6,706 nucleotides of DNA. Origin: Bacteroidales bacterium. GTDB lineage: Bacteria > Bacteroidota > Bacteroidia > Bacteroidales > F082. The number at the start of each line of letters is the position of its first letter. The stretch's first letter is position 1. The notes beneath the pieces were generated by a model, which saw only the letters and a program-made list of their open reading frames with translations, ran no database searches and was not told where the DNA came from. The translations under genes were made by a program, and so were the position numbers. Positions 1 through 6,706 of the stretch are shown piece after piece. The stretch spans positions 1 through 6,706 of the forward strand of contig JADYZK010000387.1 in the NCBI GenBank assembly GCA_020853175.1. Direction: 5' to 3'.

Positions 1-1598
1 CCGGCATTACTTCTGTAACCGAGGGTGGTGTAGGCCGGCAACTGAAAATACCTTCCAATATTTCCAGTCACTGCCCATTTTTCTGTCAGGACATAAGAGG
101 CAGAAACGCGCGGCGAAAGTTGGTCAATCGGATTGGCCATAGAGCTGCTGTAATTGTTAAAGTCGGTACGCAATCCAGCCGAAAGGGTCAAACGCTCGTT
201 GAGGAAATTTTTGCTCAATTGGGCAGAAGCACTGTATTTTAACATGCTGAGATCCGACTGAAAGTTACGATCTATCAATTCATCGCCCACAAATAATTTC
301 TGAAAGGTAGAGGTGTTGTACTTGGCAAACTCCGAGCCTAACGAATACACAAATTTGTAATCGCCGTAGCGGATATTGTTTTCAAAACGGATCTTATTTT
401 CAATTTCCTGAGAGGTGTAATCTAAAATTTTGGGCAAGCTCTCATTGTTTTCGGGATACTTATAATTTGAATTGTTGAGCATGTTGCGACTGATCACCAA
501 GGTTTGGAAGCTATTGTCTTTAAAATGGCGGTAAACAGCACCAACGGCATAGCTCCATTGTTCGTTAACGGGTAGAAATGAAAGAATATACTCTTGATCC
601 TCAGTTGGTTCTTTGATACCAAGATTCAGCTTAAACTGATCTAAGGAGCCAATGCTAACAATAGTGAGTTCATTTTTGGTATTAAAACGGGTTTTCCATT
701 TCAGTTGATAGTCATTAAAAGTAGGCAGAAAAGGTAAACCAATCACATCGAACAAGAACTGAAGATAAGAACAGCGCACTGAAACAATGAAATTTGACTT
801 TTCACCTGCAGGGCCATCAGCGGTTAAACTAATTTCGGAGGCACCCAAACTTCCTCTAAACTTCACTTTTTCTTTGTTTCCTTCTTTCTGAGTAAATTCA
901 AAAATTCCGCTGAGGGCATTGCCTCTGTTAGCCGGAAAAGCTCCGGAATAATAATCTACAGAACTGATAAAGTCGGCATTTAATATGCCCACTGCGCCCC
1001 CCGAAGAGCCTTGAGTGGCAAAATGATTGATATTTGGAATTTGAACACCATCAAGATAGAACGTTGCTTCGCTTGGACCTCCGCCTCTGATGATGATATC
1101 GTTGCGAAACGAAGCTCCAGAGCCAATGCCAGGCAAGGATTGAATAACGCGAGAGATGTCGCGGTTACTTCCCGGACTGGTTTCAATTTCCGAAACGCCC
1201 AGTTTTTGAAGCGAGAGCGGACTTTCTTCTGTTCTCACAAACGGATTGGCTTTCACCTCCACCTCTTGCAGCGCCACGCCAGCATTTTCCATTCTAATCT
1301 CAACAAACTCGGTTTTGGAATTCGTTACTTGAATTTCGTTTGATACAGTGTTTTTATATCCCACATAAGTGGCTTCTAAAATCAGAAAACCGGGATTGAG
1401 TCTGGTAATCACAAACCGACCTTCAAAATCGGTTGTTGCGCCCACAGTTGTACCTTTCACCACCACATTGGCAAAAGGAAGTGGCTCATTGGTTGTTTTA
1501 TCTATCACTCTTCCTTGAACTTGAGCATTTTGCGCAAAAGTATTGTACGAAAAGCCCAGAGTAAAAAGGAGGAGAGCGGTCAAAATTTTTCTTTTCAT
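1..1598 (-). CDS. TonB-dependent outer-membrane receptor with N-terminal carboxypeptidase-regulatory-like domain (partial, C-terminus beyond window)
   Basis: About 532 codons are open from the ATG at 1598-1596 to the window edge, so the end of the beta-barrel is missing. Residues 1-23 form a Sec signal peptide (MKRK, a hydrophobic core, then a likely cut near NTFAQ). Residues about 26-110 are a CarboxypepD_reg-like beta-sandwich (VQGRVIDKTTNEPLPFANV, then DFEGRF and VGYKN). Residues about 118-232 are the plug domain (NRDISRVIQSLPGIG at about 145, RGGGPSEATFYLDGV, SGAFPANRGNALSG). Barrel strands follow, including SYLQFLF and GLPFLPTFNDYQ. The family moves substrates too large for porins across the outer membrane with TonB-ExbBD energy; the substrate cannot be read from this sequence. 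There is no SusD partner in the visible part. The start lies three bases after the stop of the upstream lipoprotein gene, which implies cotranscription and probably coupled translation. The family assignment is firm; the role is open. Confidence 0.93.
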   Translation of the reverse strand, partial: MKRKILTALLLFTLGFSYNTFAQNAQVQGRVIDKTTNEPLPFANVVVKGTTVGATTDFEGRFVITRLNPGFLILEATYVGYKNTVSNEIQVTNSKTEFVEIRMENAGVALQEVEVKANPFVRTEESPLSLQKLGVSEIETSPGSNRDISRVIQSLPGIGSGASFRNDIIIRGGGPSEATFYLDGVQIPNINHFATQGSSGGAVGILNADFISSVDYYSGAFPANRGNALSGIFEFTQKEGNKEKVKFRGSLGASEISLTADGPAGEKSNFIVSVRCSYLQFLFDVIGLPFLPTFNDYQLKWKTRFNTKNELTIVSIGSLDQFKLNLGIKEPTEDQEYILSFLPVNEQWSYAVGAVYRHFKDNSFQTLVISRNMLNNSNYKYPENNESLPKILDYTSQEIENKIRFENNIRYGDYKFVYSLGSEFAKYNTSTFQKLFVGDELIDRNFQSDLSMLKYSASAQLSKNFLNERLTLSAGLRTDFNNYSSSMANPIDQLSPRVSASYVLTEKWAVTGNIGRYFQLPAYTTLGYRSNA

Positions 1599-1601
1599 TT
1601 T

Positions 1602-2366
1602 TTACTTTTTGATGGTAAGTTTAATCTGGCTGAAAATTTCTTTTGCAGAAGTGATTCCGCTAATGTCGGTGTATAGTTTGCCATCTGCACCTGCATAGTG
1701 ACCATGTCCGATTACGTTCAGATGGTACTCGGGCATGAGGTTGTTGAGATCAATTTCCACCATATATAACAAGGAGGGCTGCGCCGAAGTTTTATAGTCG
1801 GAATTGCCGGGATATTTATCGTTATTCCATGCGTTGTTCCAATCCCAAGGTTGATTCACTTCGGCTACCACCCTGAAGCGTTGTGGCAACGATTCTTTGG
1901 ACGTTGCATTGATCTTTAAATTACCAGCCGGAGTGGCTCCGGTGTAGGCATCGGCAACAGGCGCTTCGGGTGTTGGCATTAAAGCAACGCCTTCGAGTTG
2001 TTGACGCTTGTGCAACCAAATGGGCAAAGCGGCAGGCCGAATAGATTTTCCCGGAACTTTGAGCCAGTGGCCATCGCCGGCATCACCAAATTTGTAGTAA
2101 CCGGTAGCGATGGATTTTGTAACAAATACTGTTTGAAGCATTTGTCCTTCAACATTTTCTAACCAAACGGCAAAGGTAGGATAGTTGTGGGCTTTGCCGG
2201 CTGTAAAACTAATTTCCATCGAAGCACCCTCATCAGAGAATCTTTTTTCGATCACAGTAACTTCAGCACCTTGACCTTGACCTACTTTAGAGGAGCTGCA
2301 TGAATAAATGAATGCCGCTACAGCGAGTGTAGCAAATACAAAGCCATAAAAAGTAAAACGTTTCAT
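1602..2366 (-). CDS. DUF2271-like periplasmic lipoprotein
   Basis: This is a complete 254-residue protein. It starts with a lipoprotein signal: MKRF, a hydrophobic stretch at 8-21, and a lipobox IYSC with the acylated Cys at 23. The residues after Cys (SSSKVGQGQG) lack the acidic cluster of the Bacteroidota surface-export signal, so I infer that it faces the periplasm. The mature part resembles DUF2271: a beta-strand start (MEISFTAG at 50-57), YPTFAVWLENVEGQMLQTVFV at 62-82, a Trp-containing segment near 101-117, and DAYTGATPAGN at 139-149, which matches the DAxxxATPxPG segment I recall in that family. The C-terminal part has an NQPWDWNNAW stretch and GHGHY at 220-224. No enzyme active site is recognised. 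DUF2271 genes often occur near PepSY or iron-uptake genes, so a role in metal uptake together with the TonB receptor downstream is possible but is inference. The start is supported by the signal peptide directly after the ATG. Confidence 0.8.
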   Translation of the reverse strand: MKRFTFYGFVFATLAVAAFIYSCSSSKVGQGQGAEVTVIEKRFSDEGASMEISFTAGKAHNYPTFAVWLENVEGQMLQTVFVTKSIATGYYKFGDAGDGHWLKVPGKSIRPAALPIWLHKRQQLEGVALMPTPEAPVADAYTGATPAGNLKINATSKESLPQRFRVVAEVNQPWDWNNAWNNDKYPGNSDYKTSAQPSLLYMVEIDLNNLMPEYHLNVIGHGHYAGADGKLYTDISGITSAKEIFSQIKLTIKK

Positions 2367-2390
2367 AATATTTGATTTTTAAATGAAACA

Positions 2391-2422
2391 AAAAAGTAAA
2401 AAGTAGGTTCACTCACATCAAA
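2391..2422 (-). promoter_or_regulatory. Probable Bacteroidota-type promoter of the lipoprotein-receptor operon
   Basis: On the minus strand, TTTG (2422-2419) is followed after exactly 20 bases by TACTTTTT (2398-2391), close to the -33 TTTG and -7 TAnnTTTG pair of Bacteroidota housekeeping promoters, with one mismatch in the -7 box. A second copy of TACTTTTT at 2405-2398 has a spacing of only 13 and fits less well. Transcription would start around 2386-2383, giving a short leader of under 20 bases. The -33 box lies at the end of the T-tract of the dnaN terminator. In AT-rich DNA such matches can arise by chance. Confidence 0.4.
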
Positions 2423-2448
2423 AAAAAAGCCCCGAAATTCGGGGCTTT
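2420..2448 (-). terminator. Rho-independent terminator after dnaN
   Basis: On the minus strand, AAAGCCCC and GGGGCTTT form a perfect stem with a short GAATTTC loop that can extend the pairing inwards. Six further T residues follow directly (2425-2420). It lies 16 bases after the dnaN stop codon and before the lipoprotein gene, so it separates two transcription units. On the plus strand there is no T-run directly after the stem and no gene to terminate, so it should act mainly on dnaN transcripts. Confidence 0.92.
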
Positions 2449-2464
2449 CATAAAATTCGTTTTT

Positions 2465-3592
2465 TTATTGGTTGAGCATCACCGGCATCACCAACATGAG
2501 GATATCTTCATTCTCGTTTTCGTTGTCCACAGGGAATAAAATTCCGGCTCTGCTGGGTGCAGACATCTCGAGACGCACCTCAAACTGACTGAGGTTGGTC
2601 AGCATTTCTTGGAAAAAACGCGAGTTAAAACCTATTTCAAGGTCATCGCCTTCATAGCTACAGCTCAGTCTTTCCTTGGCTTCGTTGGAATAGTCAAGGT
2701 CTTCGGCCATGAGGAAAAGCTCCTGTCCAGATATTTTGAAACGCACCTGATGTGTACTTTGATTGGCAAAAATGGCCACACGACGCAAAGAATTCAACAA
2801 AGCAGCCCTATCTATGGTAAGTTTATTGGGGTTTTGTGCCGGAATAACGACTTCATAGTTAGGATAACGACCTTCGATCAAACGGCAGACCATTTTCACA
2901 TTGCTGAAAGTAAAAAAGGCATTGGTTTGATTGAACTCAATAACAACCTGCTCATCCTGTTTGGAAGCAAGGATATTTTTAAGCTGGTTGATGGGTTTTT
3001 TTGGCAAGATGAAAGTAGCATTGAATTCGCTTTTAACATCTAACCGACGATATTTCACCAATTTATGGGCATCAGTAGCCACAAAGGTGATACTGTCTTC
3101 TCGCATATCGCACAAGACGCCCGACATGGCAGGTCGCAGCTCATCGTTGCCGGTAGCGAAGATGGTTTTTTCAAAAGCACTCACCAGCACTTCGGCTTTA
3201 ATTTCCACGCGGTTGGCATCGCCAATCACAGGAAGTTGAGGGAACTCATCGCTCCGATGACCGGCCAGCCTAAACTTTCCTTCTCCGGCAAGCAGCTCAA
3301 CCGCCATTGTATCCGGGTTAATTTCAAAGGTAACCGGAATATCGGGAAAGGTTTTCATCGTGTCGAGGAGAATCTTAGCAGGAATAGCTACTTCGCCCTT
3401 GCCTTCAGCCAAATCGGGAATTAAGGAAACAATCATCGTTGTTTCAAGGTCCGAGGCAGTAATTTTCAACTCATTTTCGTTCAAATGAAAGAGAAAATCG
3501 TCTAAAATGGGTAGGGTATTATTGGAGTTAAGCACGCCACTAAGTGCTTGAAGGCTACGTAAGAGCTTTAAACTGGTGATAATGAATTTCAT
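2465..3592 (-). CDS. dnaN: DNA polymerase III subunit beta (sliding clamp)
   Basis: This complete 375-residue protein is close to the usual clamp length of about 365-380. The clamp is a dimeric ring around DNA that tethers DNA polymerase III and also binds other replication and repair proteins. Three repeated clamp folds are expected at about 1-120, 128-248 and 250-375. Visible family marks are NTLPILDDF at 25-33, ASDLET (46-51), GHRSDEFPQLP in the first domain, ATDAHKL in the second, EGRYPNYEVVIP around the domain 2/3 junction, and the C-terminal LVMPVMLNQ, whose MP-x-M-L segment corresponds to the E. coli tail (MPMRL) lining the partner-binding pocket. The ATG at 3592-3590 opens directly with the conserved MKFIIT start. 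It has no dnaA or recF beside it; instead it lies 80 bases after plsY and ends at a strong terminator. Nothing is truncated or missing. Confidence 0.98.
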   Translation of the reverse strand: MKFIITSLKLLRSLQALSGVLNSNNTLPILDDFLFHLNENELKITASDLETTMIVSLIPDLAEGKGEVAIPAKILLDTMKTFPDIPVTFEINPDTMAVELLAGEGKFRLAGHRSDEFPQLPVIGDANRVEIKAEVLVSAFEKTIFATGNDELRPAMSGVLCDMREDSITFVATDAHKLVKYRRLDVKSEFNATFILPKKPINQLKNILASKQDEQVVIEFNQTNAFFTFSNVKMVCRLIEGRYPNYEVVIPAQNPNKLTIDRAALLNSLRRVAIFANQSTHQVRFKISGQELFLMAEDLDYSNEAKERLSCSYEGDDLEIGFNSRFFQEMLTNLSQFEVRLEMSAPSRAGILFPVDNENENEDILMLVMPVMLNQ

Positions 3593-3614
3593 AGTTTGAT
3601 TTTTTTTCGTCGTG

Positions 3615-3649
3615 TAAAATTAGAGAAAAAACAGCTTGATAATGACAAA
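3615..3649 (-). promoter_or_regulatory. Possible promoter of dnaN
   Basis: In the 80-base gap between plsY and dnaN, the minus strand shows TTTG (3649-3646), a 23-base spacer and TAATTTTA (3622-3615), which matches the Bacteroidota -7 box TAnnTTTG except for the last base. The spacing is at the long end of the accepted range. Transcription would begin about 15 bases before the dnaN ATG. No terminator hairpin is visible after plsY, so dnaN may also receive read-through transcripts from upstream. Confidence 0.28.
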
Positions 3650-3672
3650 AAATAACAGAACGCAAAATAAAT

Positions 3673-4302
3673 CTATTTGTCCTTTTTTTTAAAGGTCAAT
3701 TTCGATTCGGTGCCATTGAGCAACCGCTTGACATTTTTCCGATGGGTAAAAGGCAGAAAAAGCGCTATCAAAACAGCCAATATGTCGTAAGTCCAGTGGG
3801 GTGAAGGAAAAACAAAAAACACCAAAAAAGGAAAGGTAACACCAGCCGTGATGCTAGCCAACGAAACATAACGCGACAGTGTCAACACAATCGCAAAAAT
3901 TGCCACGGCAACCCAAGCGGCTATAGGAAAAAGCGCAAGCCCTACGCCAAGCAAAGTGGCAACACCTTTTCCACCTCTGAAGCCGGCAAAAAGCGGTAGG
4001 GTGTGACCAACAACAGCAGCTGTGGCTGCTCCGATTTTAAGCAAGGGCGATACCACATCATTACCAAAAGCACCCATAATGAGCGGAACGGCAGCAACAG
4101 CAATCGAGCCTTTGATCACGTCAATCAACAACACCGGAATACCCGCTTTAAGCCCTAAAACCCTTATGGTGTTTGTGGCACCGGCGTTTCCAGAACCTTC
4201 ATTGCGCACATCAACGCCATAAAACCATTTGCCTACCCACACAGCGGTGGGAATGGAGCCCATTAAATAGGCAAAAACGATAGAAGCAATTATTCCAATC
4301 AT
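3673..4302 (-). CDS. plsY: Glycerol-3-phosphate acyltransferase PlsY
   Basis: This complete 209-residue integral membrane enzyme transfers the acyl group of acyl-phosphate (made by PlsX) to position 1 of glycerol-3-phosphate, the first acylation step in phospholipid synthesis. All family motifs are visible: GSIPTAVWVGK at 15-25 with the conserved Ser16; RNEGSGNAGATNTIRVLG at 33-50; a DVIKG segment at 61-65; HTLPLFAGFRGGKGVAT at 100-116, the glycine-rich substrate-binding loop; and the C-terminal HRKNVKRLLNGTE at 187-199 with the conserved His187, Asn190 and Glu199. Hydrophobic stretches between these account for the membrane segments, and the lysine-rich tail (FKKKDK) is short. The start is chosen because the first membrane segment begins directly after the ATG and the length is typical. 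It follows the large upstream gene by nine bases, so it probably shares its transcript. plsX is not in the window. Confidence 0.97.
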   Translation of the reverse strand: MIGIIASIVFAYLMGSIPTAVWVGKWFYGVDVRNEGSGNAGATNTIRVLGLKAGIPVLLIDVIKGSIAVAAVPLIMGAFGNDVVSPLLKIGAATAAVVGHTLPLFAGFRGGKGVATLLGVGLALFPIAAWVAVAIFAIVLTLSRYVSLASITAGVTFPFLVFFVFPSPHWTYDILAVLIALFLPFTHRKNVKRLLNGTESKLTFKKKDK

Positions 4303-4310
4303 AGGTTCAT
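4299..4310 (-). other. Three-codon mini-ORF between the large gene and plsY
   Basis: One base after the TAA of the large gene, the minus strand reads ATG AAC CTA TGA. Its stop overlaps the plsY start codon as ATGA. It would encode only Met-Asn-Leu and could help terminating ribosomes to restart at plsY, or it may be chance. No Shine-Dalgarno sequence is visible. Confidence 0.2.
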
Positions 4311-4311
4311 T

Positions 4312-6706
4312 TTAAAATTCAAGATTTTGCATTTTTCTTAAGAAGTCAACCATCTTGCGGCGCGTCGAGATGGTAAATTCATACCTGCCACCGGTTTCAG
4401 GGTCGTTGATCACTCTTTTTTCGGGTTTAATCTTCATTAACTCGGTGTTGAACACATCGCTCGAGGACAAAGTTTGCATTACGCCACTCTTGTAATTGAA
4501 GAAATACCATTGCTTAGTGCTGAGCATCAGATAGATGGAGAAGGCGTCACCCGATCGGGTTTTTTCAATTTCGATAAAACCATTCACCATCTTATTCACT
4601 TGTACTTTTCCAATATTGGCAAGGTGAAGCGACCCGATGGAAACAAAGGAACGCGTTTGAGGGTTCCATTTCAAATCTAACTGACTAAACACCAATGTTT
4701 TATTCATCGCATCGGGAACTTTTCTGGGAGTACCATAAAGGGCGATTTCATTTGAAAGTCGTTCAAAATCACTAAGGCTCATTTTGTTTTTTGCCGAGGC
4801 AAGATAATAATCCTCTAAGCTGGCACCTGCTTGCAGACCGGCACTGTTAATGCTATCGGCCATAATGGAAAGAAGCTTGTCGTCGAAAGCGAAATTTAAA
4901 GCGGCAAAAAGATTGAGGTAAAGCGAATCGGGAATCATTTTATAGGTGTAAGAACCTGTGGTTTCGAGCGAAATATTAGTAAGACGCAAATCGAGGTTCA
5001 TGTCCGATTTTCCTTTAACGATGCAATGATCAGTGTCGAGGGTAAGAAATGCTGTATTATTTTTACCCGGAGCAGCTTCCACGCGGTAGCTCATTGTTGC
5101 CGGATCGTACCAAAGAAGGCCGGGAGCTGCTGCCAAAACCTTGTCGGACGAAGCCCTGGGGTTTTGTAAGAAAGCACCATAATAACTGTCAGTAACCGAA
5201 GCATAATAAAAGCCGTTTCGTATGGGTAGGCCATTGATGTCTTTGTTTTCAGCCATTACAGGAAGCTGAACATTCATAGGATCAACAAGCGTATCAAAGG
5301 CGATGTATGGAAAAGCATCTTCAGAACAATTGTGCTTTAATTGATAGCCACCCTCAAACCAAAGCCATTTGCGGCGGGCATCGAGTTTCGCCTTGCCCAT
5401 AAAACCAAACCATGGATTCAATTCAAACTTTTGATCGGCGGTTATTTCACTCGTAGCCATTGTAACTCCTGAAGGATCGGAGGCTATATTATTAAATAAC
5501 AGTTCTTTATGTTCACCGCGCATATTCACGTAAGAATATTTACCAGAGGCAGTAAATGCTTTTCGGCTTAGAATATTTACCCGCGCATCGGTAAAGAGGT
5601 GATACATCGTACTGGTGTCGGCAATGATGGAGGCACTTTCAATGGGTTTCAGTTCGGCATCTTTGCCAATGGCAACAATGCTGTCAGACGGAAAGATGGC
5701 GGCATCACCTACCCTGATAATTTTCACGTCTTTGGCAAGAATTAGATAATCTTTCAGGTCGTAGTTGGCACGAAGACAGAAAAACGTCAAAGAATCCTGT
5801 TCAGGAAGAACAGATCGAAATTCAGAACCTTTTAAGTTCAATCCAATCAGGTCTTTAAACGTCAGTTCAGAAAAGTCATACAGCCGATCAATGCGGTTGT
5901 TGTTGAGGGCAATGGTTTGCTCATCCATGCTCCAGTCGGCCTCATCAAGGGTACATTCAAACTGGTTGAAAGGAAACGAAAGTCGGCTGTTTTGATTGAT
6001 ATATTTAAAGGTAGCCGATCGTTTTTCGAAATCAATATTGGTAAGGTAGTCGTTGGCGAGGAAGGCTTCTTTTTCTGAATTTTCGGCCAAAAGTTTAAAG
6101 TCGGCAGTGTCGGCTCTTAGTGTGCGACTTTTGAAATCGAAATAATGCGACATCACCACAGCTTGATCAAAAGCTATTTTTCCATCAGCAGCTGCTCCCG
6201 CCGGAGCAATTTTCATTTTGCCATTGAACGCGGCCTCTCCAAAAAGCGTTAAAGATATGCTGTCGGTTTGGAGAAATAAACTGTTGTTTTCAACTTGCCA
6301 ATCGAGTTGCAAAGTAGTTCCTTTTCCTAGTGGAAATTCCACCTGATTGCGCCTTTCGCGCATTTCAAACTCGTCGGTTCGGGCAGTAACTTGAACAGGT
6401 GAAAAGCTAAATGTTTTTGAATAAGCGGTTGAAGTAATATAGTCGAGACGGCCTAAACCACCAAAACCATTGTTTGAGAGGCTTACGGTATTGTAAAAAC
6501 GAGCCAAACCGTCAAACATGGGATAGCCATCTTTTGGAACACGGTGCTCGAAACCAAGCGAGTAATCCTTCATTACCGTGAGCGGTTCGCGAAAAACGGG
6601 AAAAATTCCCGCTGAGGTAAGGTAGCCGTTGAAGCGCAAATTGTCTGTAGAAAAATTATCTAAGCTATCAATTTCAAAGGCTTCCACCACATAAAAAAAT
6701 TGATCG
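4312..6706 (-). CDS. Large conserved Bacteroidota protein of unknown function (partial, N-terminus beyond window)
   Basis: The frame is open from the window edge (first full codon at 6705-6703, reading DQFFYVVEAFEIDSL) to the TAA at 4314-4312, giving about 797 visible residues. A GTG at 6690 is not a convincing start because the frame continues upstream without a stop, so the real protein is longer. I recognise no named domain. The sequence is rich in short beta-type segments with aromatic residues and has no obvious membrane span or catalytic motif. Landmarks, counted from the first visible codon, are GKMKIAPAGAAADGKI and ADTADFKLL in the first third, LDEADWSMD, GKAKLDARRKWLWFEGGYQL followed by HNC near 437-460, and a C-terminal block with WYFFNYKSGVMQTLSSSD near 730-750 and YEFTISTRRK. 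From memory, this C-terminal block is conserved in very long uncharacterised Bacteroidota proteins. An envelope location is plausible from the composition, but the signal region cannot be seen. plsY follows after nine bases. Confidence 0.8.
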   Translation of the reverse strand, partial: DQFFYVVEAFEIDSLDNFSTDNLRFNGYLTSAGIFPVFREPLTVMKDYSLGFEHRVPKDGYPMFDGLARFYNTVSLSNNGFGGLGRLDYITSTAYSKTFSFSPVQVTARTDEFEMRERRNQVEFPLGKGTTLQLDWQVENNSLFLQTDSISLTLFGEAAFNGKMKIAPAGAAADGKIAFDQAVVMSHYFDFKSRTLRADTADFKLLAENSEKEAFLANDYLTNIDFEKRSATFKYINQNSRLSFPFNQFECTLDEADWSMDEQTIALNNNRIDRLYDFSELTFKDLIGLNLKGSEFRSVLPEQDSLTFFCLRANYDLKDYLILAKDVKIIRVGDAAIFPSDSIVAIGKDAELKPIESASIIADTSTMYHLFTDARVNILSRKAFTASGKYSYVNMRGEHKELLFNNIASDPSGVTMATSEITADQKFELNPWFGFMGKAKLDARRKWLWFEGGYQLKHNCSEDAFPYIAFDTLVDPMNVQLPVMAENKDINGLPIRNGFYYASVTDSYYGAFLQNPRASSDKVLAAAPGLLWYDPATMSYRVEAAPGKNNTAFLTLDTDHCIVKGKSDMNLDLRLTNISLETTGSYTYKMIPDSLYLNLFAALNFAFDDKLLSIMADSINSAGLQAGASLEDYYLASAKNKMSLSDFERLSNEIALYGTPRKVPDAMNKTLVFSQLDLKWNPQTRSFVSIGSLHLANIGKVQVNKMVNGFIEIEKTRSGDAFSIYLMLSTKQWYFFNYKSGVMQTLSSSDVFNTELMKIKPEKRVINDPETGGRYEFTISTRRKMVDFLRKMQNLEF

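Noticed and set aside
1011..1343. Plus-strand open frame of 110 codons opposite the TonB receptor
   Set aside because: It lies antisense to the plug and carboxypeptidase-like domains, which are clearly coding on the minus strand; its translation resembles no protein family.
2523..2531. DnaA-box-like sequence TTGTCCACA inside dnaN
   Set aside because: It is a single copy with one mismatch to TTATCCACA, lies within coding sequence, and has no neighbouring boxes or AT-rich unwinding region, so it does not support an origin.
2609..3424. Three overlapping plus-strand open frames opposite dnaN
   Set aside because: They mirror the highly conserved dnaN reading frame and have no start context or recognisable product.
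3593..3672. Possible terminator between plsY and dnaN
   Set aside because: The gap has T-runs on the minus strand but no GC-rich inverted repeat before them.
4474..5995. Short plus-strand open frames opposite the large gene (4474-4680 and 5765-5995)
   Set aside because: Both are short antisense shadows of a long open frame that has conserved blocks on the minus strand.
6688..6690. GTG as start of the large protein
   Set aside because: The frame stays open upstream to the window edge and continues with a sensible sequence, so the gene is truncated by the window rather than starting here.

Overview
The window looks like chromosomal DNA from a member of the Bacteroidota. The evidence is a SusC/CirA-like TonB-dependent receptor that begins with a carboxypeptidase-regulatory-like domain, A-rich start regions without Shine-Dalgarno sequences, promoter-like sites of the TTTG / TAnnTTTG type, and a very large uncharacterised protein of a kind I know only from this phylum. 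All five genes lie on the minus strand, so transcription runs from high to low coordinates. Coding is dense. The longest gene-free gap is 98 bases, and I saw no tRNA, rRNA, CRISPR array or mobile element.

In transcription order, the right half (6706 to 4312) is the C-terminal part of a large conserved protein of unknown function whose start lies outside the window. Nine bases later comes plsY (4302-3673), the membrane glycerol-3-phosphate acyltransferase of phospholipid synthesis, probably cotranscribed with the large gene. After an 80-base gap with a possible promoter comes dnaN (3592-2465), the sliding clamp of DNA polymerase III. A strong intrinsic terminator (2448-2420) follows it.

The left part is a second transcription unit: a lipoprotein that resembles the DUF2271 family (2366-1602), then, only three bases later, a TonB-dependent receptor (1598 to the window edge, C-terminus missing). 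The likely promoter of this unit sits directly against the dnaN terminator, and its -33 element seems to reuse the terminator's T-tract. The pair probably works in the envelope: the receptor imports an unidentified substrate through the outer membrane, and the lipoprotein is a membrane-anchored periplasmic partner of unknown function.

The housekeeping genes (plsY, dnaN) are ordinary, with all key motifs intact. The two points most worth following are the coupled lipoprotein-receptor operon and the large orphan protein upstream of plsY. I found no clear sign of a new defence or mobile system.
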